A stretch of 64,000 bases of DNA from Poronia punctata (taxonomy: Eukaryota; Ascomycota; Sordariomycetes; Xylariales; Xylariaceae): contig MU401565.1 in NCBI GenBank assembly GCA_022579005.1, positions 1 to 64,000 on the forward strand. Direction: 5' to 3'. Below, piece by piece: positions 57,175-64,000 of this stretch. The stretch's first letter is position 1. Every line of letters begins with the position of its first letter. Both the position numbers and the translations under genes were made by a program. The notes beneath the pieces were generated by a model. It saw only the letters and a list, made by a program, of their open reading frames with translations. It was not told the origin of the DNA and did not search any database.

Positions 57175-58456
57175 TCACTTCTCGGCATCAAATATGACCT
57201 TTTGCACCTTCATAGAATCAAACAGTTCATAACCCTCAACTGCTTGACTGAGTGGCATGATATTCTCAGTCATGAAGCTACAAGAAAGATAGTTAACAAG
57301 TGGCCACAGCAACTGTTAGACAACAATGAAAGAACTTACTCAAAGACGTCTTGTTTCTTCTCGAGTAGCTTAAGCGCTTCGGGGAAGATGCCTAAACAAG
57401 CGCGATTAGCCATCTGGTGATGGGACGGGAGGGGATCGCACACTTACTCCGCACAGGACACCGACCCATCTGGACCTTTAGATTCTTCCCATAAGCCTGG
57501 TTCCCGCTCCAAGGAATCGAACCATTATGTACGCCAACACTGGAAATAGTCCCCCACGGTCTGAGGAGTTGAAAAGCCGTCTCGAGCGCAGAGCTATGTC
57601 CAACAACCTCAATCACGACATCGGCACCCCGACCGTCCGTGAGCTCCTTGACACGGGCCGCGAGCCCATCCCCTGATTCTAGGTAATTCCACGGCTCGGC
57701 ACCGATACTCTTGGCCCTATCTAGACGGGAGGGGATTCCATCGACGGCCAAGACCGCTTTGGGCTTGTACTCGAGGGCAGCAACAAGGGCGCAGAGACCA
57801 ACAGGGCCACATCCGACCAGTACAACGACACTGTCGCGGATTTCCTCGGCCGACATTTTCCCAAGAGCGTTGGATGCTGCGAAGTAGCCCGTAGGCAGGA
57901 TATCGGCCATGAGAGTGAGCTTGAGCTCGTCGATCCCCGAGGGGGCTTTGACGACGGTGGAATCGGCCAGGGGCACGCGCACGTACTCGGCCTGTCCGCC
58001 GTCGAGTAAAGGGCAGCCGAAGAGCAGACATTTCTCGCAGCGAGATGAGAATCCTCGCTTGCAGTAGAAACATTCGCCGCAACTGACGGTGAATGGACAT
58101 ACGACTGCATCACCTGGTTGGACTGATTTGACGCTCGACCCTACCTCGTGAACTGTTCCTGTGAATTCATGGCCCATGATGAATCCCGTTGCTGAGGCTT
58201 GGTGGCCCCTGAATACGTGGAGTTCACTATAATTCTTTGTCAGAGGACCATCTCGGCTATAGAATGTAGGTATACGAAGATAGGATAGATAGTAAAGGTT
58301 GGCCCCAGCTGGAGTAGTTTACCTTCCGCATAGAGCTGTGTATTTCACCTTGATTATTATGTCTTTGGGATCTTGTATAGTTGGCACTGGTCGTTCCTCA
58401 ACTGCGACATCTCGGACGCCTTTCAGAACGACGGCGCGCATAGTCTTTTGCGCCAT
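57175..58456 (-). CDS. Zinc-dependent alcohol dehydrogenase (MDR family)
   Basis: Four minus-strand exons: 58,456-58,323; 58,226-57,448; 57,391-57,340; 57,277-57,175. Introns are 96, 56 and 62 nt with GTAAAC/GTAAGT donors; the frame is continuous over 355 residues. Catalytic zinc ligands are Cys43 (CGSELH) and His64/Glu65 (GHEF). Structural zinc ligands are Cys94, Cys97, Cys100 and Cys108 (CGECFYCKRGFSSRCE). The Rossmann dinucleotide loop is VGCGPVG at about 182-188, followed by an acidic strand end (AVDGI). The family oxidises alcohols or polyols, or reduces aldehydes, with NAD(P). Wording resembles glutathione-independent formaldehyde/threonine-dehydrogenase-like members, but the substrate is not set. 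The third exon is only 52 nt and easy to miss. Confidence 0.9.
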
Positions 58457-59119
58457 GATCGATTAAGGGGTATAAAGTTGATGGGGCGGGATGTGTATAG
58501 TTCGATATCGAGACCCTCTTACTCTAGTTCAATCCCATCAGTGTCTTCAAGTTATAACTCCAAATGAGTAGGGCAATATTCCCAATGGTTGTGACTTGTG
58601 AGTGAGGAGATTCTTTGGTTGTTCTTTGTACCAGCACCGATATGTTTAGTAGGAGTTGCGGACTTCCAAGTAGGATAGAACCGGCTGCCGAGGCTTAGTG
58701 GCGGGTTAGATCGGAGTCATCGGACTAGCATCTTGCAGTTTCATCCAAGTACCTAGACTAAAGTACACACACATGATGGTAACATTATAGCCACCCTGCT
58801 TGGTTACTTGTTAAAAGAGGCCCGTACACTCCTTGTGGGATGATAATTCCCTTTGACTCTATCCCAAGAGAAATCAATCTGGCAATTAGCCATTTACACC
58901 ATGATGATGGACATACAAATATGATGTAATAAACAACTGTAGGGTGTGATGTGAATAGCGGGGGTGGGGTCGAAAATCACATATTTTGCGGGGGGTGGAG
59001 GAAGTCGCGGGGAACAAAACGCGGGTTTGGCTTTCCTGTTCCCCACAATATATCTCCCCTTTTTTCACTAGAGGAAGCCTTCCAACTCTCCTAGAGACTT
59101 CCTGCAGTCATCTGGGCGG

Positions 59120-59600
59120 CTACCTACACCAATTTGCCTACATCAACATCTTCAGAAGATGTGTCACCCATTTTTGAGGCTTCGACCTTAGTGGCCCTGG
59201 GCGGACGCAAGAAGTCAAGGCCTGTAACATCGTAGGCAGGTCCGCCATAAAGCATTCCACCTACAAGCCCATCGTGATAGAGCCCGACGCTTCCACTCAA
59301 AACATGGTGACTCTGTACAACCGCTACCACGGGAATCACATATCGCAAGCCGAGAATGCACTGGTTTGCCAGAACAGACAACTATGAAGGTCTGGTCAAG
59401 ACCACATACCAGATGCTTTGTCGAAGATCTCGTTACATTTGGCCCATGCCACACCATGGCTCTCCCAGAAAGTAGCACCAAACTCAGATCATCAAAGGGA
59501 GCTGATGTTCTATTCGTTTGTTGTTGCTACACCGTCCCACTGTTTCCGTTCGGCATCCGACAGCCGGGATAGCCGGCCAACGATGCTATCAACTAGAAGC
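59120..59600 (-). pseudogene. Possible degraded gene, family unknown
   Basis: Three protein-like fragments occur in different minus-strand frames over 480 bp, separated by stops. A GTATGT donor-like word directly follows the middle one (near 59,410) and a CCAG acceptor-like word precedes the last. It may be a decayed multi-exon gene or chance. No homology can be named. Confidence 0.22.
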
Positions 59601-60355
59601 TCTGTGTAGCAGAATCAATCTGTAATAGGCCGCGTAAACATGAAACTAACAACACTCTAGATAACCGTGGTCTTTCTCAAGCATAAATAAGCCATCGCTG
59701 TTTGTTGCCATTGATGTGCAAAAAGGACACCATCTGATCAAAAGGCGGGATATATGCCTTTCTTTACTGATCTTCTAGGCCTACGAGCCGCTATAATTAC
59801 AGCGCCTCTAAAGTGACTGCACTCAACGCCATGACATTGCATCACCAACGCGTTCTGTACGAAGATTAAAGCTTCACAAACTGCAGTCGTACCGGCACAA
59901 TCAACACTAGTTTTGGAAAGCACACGTACAAAACACACTATTCAAACTGATAATCAACGCCGTGAACAAAAATTATTGCTTGTCACCGTTGTGACTAGCA
60001 TGTTTTCGCCCCACCAGACGGCGCGTTTGCATTGTCGGACTAAGTTCAATGTGGGCACGTTCCATTTATGGCAGACAAGAATTGTCCCTTTTATAGCGGC
60101 AGGAGCCCCCCAAAGAAGTTTATGAATGGGACTGAGTCGTTTGGTGGCGGGAACGTGTCAGCTTGCCTTGCATCGAGCTCAATGGAATAAGACTGATAAC
60201 CGTTCTCACAGTTGGTCTCTGCCTAGCTACCTGTGCTTCAATCGCCAATTGGCCCTTTTCCGGTGAATGGGGCCCACAGAATTTGCAATTGCAAAGGGCC
60301 TGGTAGTGCCATTGAAGGGGGCCCTTGACATTGAAGCATTGAGCATAGTTGCCGA

Positions 60356-60397
60356 CAATGGTCAATGGTCAATGGTCAATGGTCAATGGTCAATGGT
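60356..60397. repeat. Microsatellite-like array of six CAATGGT units
   Basis: Six perfect 7-bp CAATGGT units lie in tandem about 570 bp upstream of the ATPase start. Related words CATTGA/CATTGAG recur in the preceding 60 bp. Confidence 0.9.
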
Positions 60398-60965
60398 TGG
60401 CAGCATTGAGCGCCGTAAGGACAGGAAGTGAAGAGTTTGAGGCTATATATACCCTAGCGGCGACTCAGTACATCTCTCCCCCTCCTTCTCTTTCCTCTTC
60501 TCTACTTCCTCTTCATCCCGATTTTCCATCGTCTTTCTGTAAACTGACAGAGCCAATCTCATCATCCGAGGATCTCCTCCCAACTCTGTCTTTAACATAC
60601 CGCTGATCAATTCGCTTCGGGATTTGTGTGTAGACACGTCGCACTTGGGGGTCGCCTAAAGGTTGTAACTTGAGTGTCAAGACGTTGGTAAGTTGTACAC
60701 CAAGAGCCATTCGTTTCTCGTTTTCTACACTCTCCCCCCTTGGATCCTTGGAGCCTCTACGAGAGATCCTATGACTGGGTTAGCACCGTTGTTGACTTTC
60801 CTCCTGTCATATCAACAGGTTGTTGCACACTAGCTCGATTGGCTGCTGCATTTCTGTGCAATACGGAGACAAGCTCGCAGAGTGGATAAAAAGCTCTGTT
60901 CCTATCCTTTAAACCCGAATTGACAGCATACCTCCATACGTTCCCCGTGTGCTCTCTAGTTTGAT

Positions 60966-62781
60966 ATGAGGCCGGAAGAAGTCATGTCCAACACTCTGGA
61001 CGTACGTAACGTAGAGGAAGCGATGGCGGTCACTCGCTTAGAGGATGAAGTTATGCCCGATCCCCCGTCGGAAGAAGACATTTCGTTTTCCGACCCGGAG
61101 GCAGCCTTGTCGGATTCCGAGTTTCAGGAAACCATGGAGCAGGCTCGAGCTCCAGATACCATCGCTGAGCGTCAATTGGCGCTTCTTGCACGTCTCCATT
61201 TGAGAGAGGACCTCAGCGACCTGACCACCGCTCCGCTGTTCAAGTACTCGGTACTGGAACACGCCCAGAAGGTTACGACCCAAACTTCGGGCCCTGTTGT
61301 TTTCCCCCAATATGGTCTTCTAGCTGGTGATGTTGAGAGTTTCGAGATGGACCCTCCCGAGGACCCCCGACTGTACTACAACGTCGCCGCTCCGTCGAGC
61401 GTCTTTATTTGCGGTAGCCAAGGATCTGGCAAAAGCCACACATTGTCATGCCTCCTGGAGAATTGTCTGATCCAATCTGACGTTCTGGGATGTCTTCCCC
61501 GCCCGCTGACTGGTATCGTCTTCCACTACGACGATCACGCCTCTGATTCACGAGTTGCCCCTTGTGAGGCCGCCTACCTTGGCAGTAACCCCGCCGTCAA
61601 AGTCAGAGTCTTATGTGCCCCCACCAATATCGGTGTCATCCAGGTAGGTTACTTTGGCAAATCCCGTTGATGAATTTCCCCCCTGAGACTAACATGACAA
61701 TTAGGCATCATATGGCGCTCTAGAGAATGTCACGGTCGAAGCTCTACGGCTTGACGAAGCTGATCTCAATACCAAGCGCATGCTGGGACTCATGGCATTT
61801 GAAAAGAACCAACCTCTTTACGTCCAAGTCATCCAGAGGATTCTGAGAGATATGCGTGTCGAGCAACATCTTGCCGGCGGAACGTTCGATTACATCAAGT
61901 TCGCAGAGCGACTCCGGGCCGAACGACTCATGCCCGACCAAGAGAGAGCTCTGAAGCAACGCCTGGATACCCTGGAAAGCTTCATGGTGAAACAGCAGAT
62001 TGTTAGACGTTCGGGCAACAAGCCCCCGACGAAGCGCTACGGAACGGATTGGACTCCCAAGGTAAATTTAGTAAACAATCGGTCGGTCATTATGATGAGT
62101 TATCACCTGCTTACTTAATAAAACCAGGCGGGCGAGCTAATCATCGTCGACCTCACATGCCCATGTATCACGGCCCCCATGGCCTGCGCCCTATTCAACA
62201 TCTCCCTCTCAATATTCCTCGGCCAAGATTCCTCCGCCATCGGACGCGTCATCGCCCTCGACGAGGCCCACCGCTACATGGGCGACTCGTCCGAATGCGA
62301 AACATTCACCAACAGCATCCTAACCGCCATCCGCGTGCAGCGCCACGTCGGCGCCCGCATCATAATCTCCACCCAAGAACCGACAATTTCCCCCAAACTT
62401 CTCGACCTGTGCAACACCACCATCGTCCACAGATTCTCTTCGCCGGATTGGTTAAACGTACTGTCCAAGCATCTGGCAGGAATCTCCAAACTCTCCTACG
62501 TCACACAGATGGCGGCCTCCGACGAGCCTTCTTCTTCCTCTTCTTCTCCAGCCTCTACCACACCGCCCGAGAACCCTATCCTCGGCCTCTTCGCTCAAAT
62601 CGTCGATCTACGACCCGGCGAGGCCTTAATCTTCGCTCCCAGCGCCATCGTGGCCATGGAAACGGAAGCAAAGCGCGATAAGGATAAGATTGTGCCCAGG
62701 AAGTTGGCGCATAATGTCTTGCGCGTCGTTGTCAGAGAGCGGATCACGGCTGATGGTGGTCGGAGCGTCATGGCGTCTTAA
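60966..62781 (+). CDS. HerA/FtsK-superfamily P-loop ATPase
   Basis: Three exons: 60,966-61,643; 61,705-62,061; 62,128-62,781. Introns are 61 and 66 nt with CTAAC-type branch signals; the product is 562 residues. An acidic disordered N terminus is followed by the ATPase core. Walker A is GSQGSGKSHT (Lys156), Walker B is RVIALDEAHRYM (Asp390/Glu391), a sensor-like IIISTQEPT follows at about 423-431, then LLDLCNTTIVHRF with an arginine-finger candidate. The Walker A to B distance and the STQ-P motif are characteristic of the HerA/FtsK/VirB4-type DNA or protein translocases rather than classical AAA+ enzymes. In bacteria such ATPases pump DNA or act in defence; in fungi the role is essentially unknown. 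A Ser-rich loop (SSSSSSPASTTPP) lies near the C terminus. Confidence 0.82.
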
Positions 62782-63239
62782 AGATAAAAACGGGCGTTTT
62801 TGTTTGGGGATTGGGAGTTGGGATAGGAGACAGGACGAGTCTTGTTGTTTGGCGGGTTGGTCCGGTCATGATTTGTTTGTTTTAACTTTTGTACAAAGAG
62901 GCGCAGAGAAGGGGGTTTCGGGTGTGAATACGGGTAGGTTAGGTTCCCTCCTCCTATCTCTGTTTTGATAGAATAATCGCCGGTCTTATCTTTAAGACCG
63001 GGATATGTAATGTGATACCCTAATAGATAATCATCGCGTATTATTCTGCATAAGCAAGGCTCTAACTAGCCGACTACACACTCCTATGAATTAATGTTAA
63101 CCTCCTGGTAGCCGGACTTGTCAAAATGTCTTTATTGTGTGCACCGCTTATTAAATACACGTTCCTATAAGAAGGGAATAAATGAAAATATCATCATAAC
63201 AAACACAATCACCTATTATCAACATCAACCTTGATATTC
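62782..63239. other. Convergent spacer
   Basis: About 460 bp between ATPase and P450 3' ends. A word pair GGTCTTATCTTTAAGACC near 62,982-62,999 is a short perfect hairpin that could act in 3'-end formation. No gene. Confidence 0.5.
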
Positions 63240-64000
63240 TCAATCTATCATGACCCGAATGCCTTTAGAATCAAGTTTTGGTCTGGGAACAACCAAATCA
63301 TATCTCATCTCAACATCATCCGATCTAGTCTCATACAATGATAAATGCGGTCCTAGACGTCGCATAACAAGCGCAGAGGCCATGTATAGCTCTGCATAAG
63401 CAAGACTTAAGAGTGACAAATAAGATTAGTGATAATACTCCATATAATCTGGGAAACGGAAAACCAAAACCCAGAAGTTAAAAAGAAAAAAAAGAAAAAA
63501 AAGGAACCTACTTCATCCCTAAACATTGCCTCGTCCCCCGCGAGAAGGGGAACATATATTTCTCGCCAGTACGATCACGCTGACCGCGTTCATCGAGCCA
63601 TCGATTCGGATCAAAGATTTTGGATTGTGGAAATGCCACTTCGTTATGGTGTAGGATGTACGAAGTCAGTGATATTGGCGTGCCTTTCGGGATGACGTAC
63701 TCGCTCTTCTCAGCCGGGACGGGGATCTTGGAAGATGGCCTGTAGACCAGGGGCTCGTCGGGGGATATACGTGGACTACGGCTGCTGACGCCGTAGGAGA
63801 GTCTGAGGGCCTCGCTGATACAGGCGCTGTGCAAGCAAGCATGGTTCTTAGTAAAGCAGGTAGGTTAGGTAGGTTAAAGGAGAAAGCGAGGCAGACTTAT
63901 CAGGTATGGTAACTTTTCCATCTCGTTCCATAAGGGGTGTGACCACGGGTCAGGAATGGCGGTTTCTAGTTCCTCCGTGAGCCTTTGGCCGATTTCCGGG
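63240..64000 (-). CDS. Cytochrome P450, 3' part (5' end beyond the window)
   Basis: Minus-strand exons 64,000-63,902 (continuing outside), 63,826-63,512 and 63,405-63,240. The visible protein holds the ExxR helix (SEALRLSYG), a PERF-equivalent FDPNRW, the heme-binding FSRGTRQCLGM and, after the last intron (GTAGGT to TTAAG), NLAYAELYMASALVMRRLG to the stop at 63,242-63,240. The wording resembles fungal P450s annotated as trichodiene-oxygenase-like, many of which sit in metabolite clusters. The junction of the first two visible exons keeps frame only if the intron starts with GA at 63,901-63,900 (CCATACCT-GATAAGT), a non-canonical donor. The gene may be damaged, or one base may be in error. 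Confidence 0.8.

Larger units (their letters stand above)
58457..60965. other. Gene-poor region upstream of dehydrogenase and ATPase genes
   Basis: About 2.5 kb. Leader-like sequence flanks both divergent genes. On the minus strand about 59,600-59,120, fragments such as GRLSRLSDAERKQWDGV, ATFWESHGVAWAKCNEIFDK and LGLRYVIPVVAVVQSHHVL lie in different frames. They may be remains of one gene, which I cannot identify. A CAATGGT array lies at 60,356-60,397. Confidence 0.4.

Noticed and set aside
62049..62681. 210-codon Arg/His-rich frame overlapping the ATPase
   Set aside because: It is a shifted frame of exon 3 of the ATPase, which carries Walker B.
1..64000. CRISPR array, bacterial operon or ribosome binding sites
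   Set aside because: The window is eukaryotic; repeated units found (61 bp, 211 bp, 7 bp) have no spacer pattern.

Overview
The window reads as a piece of a filamentous ascomycete genome (Pezizomycotina, probably Sordariomycetes-like; that rank is an inference). The evidence is: spliceosomal introns of 53-145 nt with GTAAGT/GTGAGT-type donors and CTAAC/CTGAC-type branch points, a HET-domain protein, a Zn2Cys6 regulator, a But2-domain secreted protein, P450s, and two very AT-rich blocks with the transition-only decay left by repeat-induced point mutation (RIP).

Layout. 1-4.76 kb is a RIP-saturated block with no surviving genes, containing a degraded ~211-bp tandem repeat. 5.2-7.5 kb is a HET-domain gene beside it. 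8.8-15.8 kb holds three likely effector or surface genes: a small unknown protein, a 20-cysteine GPI-type wall protein with an extreme aromatic tract, and an intronless alpha-lytic/streptogrisin-type secreted protease that looks bacterial in origin. 16.98-17.65 kb is a two-exon C2H2-like gene. 17.7-21.3 kb is gene-poor, with a tandem double-hairpin repeat and a possible spliced minus-strand transcript. 21.3-25.3 kb carries the ribosome-assembly factor Tsr4/PDCD2L and a repeat-rich single-pass membrane protein. 25.57-33.07 kb is one Ty3/gypsy chromodomain retrotransposon with 160-bp LTRs and an AGGTT target duplication; its catalytic Asp codons have turned to Asn. 33.7-36 kb has a tRNA-Glu, an AYR1-like reductase and a broken cysteine-rich secreted-protein gene. 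38.5-46.9 kb has an F-box protein, a ferric-reductase-type oxidoreductase, a But2 protein, an AIG2/GGCT-like protein and a dead MFS transporter. 46.9-54.1 kb has a Zn2Cys6 factor, COG3 and the mitochondrial RCC1-like Fmp25, the last two head to head. 54.8-64 kb has a P450, a zinc alcohol dehydrogenase, a HerA/FtsK-type P-loop ATPase and the 3' part of a second P450 with an abnormal splice donor.

Housekeeping genes (Tsr4, COG3, Fmp25, AYR1-like, tRNA-Glu) are interleaved with accessory genes and decay products. The two P450s and the dehydrogenase could be the rim of a metabolite cluster, but no core synthase is visible. Intergenic DNA repeatedly carries the short motif TACCTA/TAGGTA. All exon structures were worked out by hand from splice signals and reading-frame continuity; no database search was possible.
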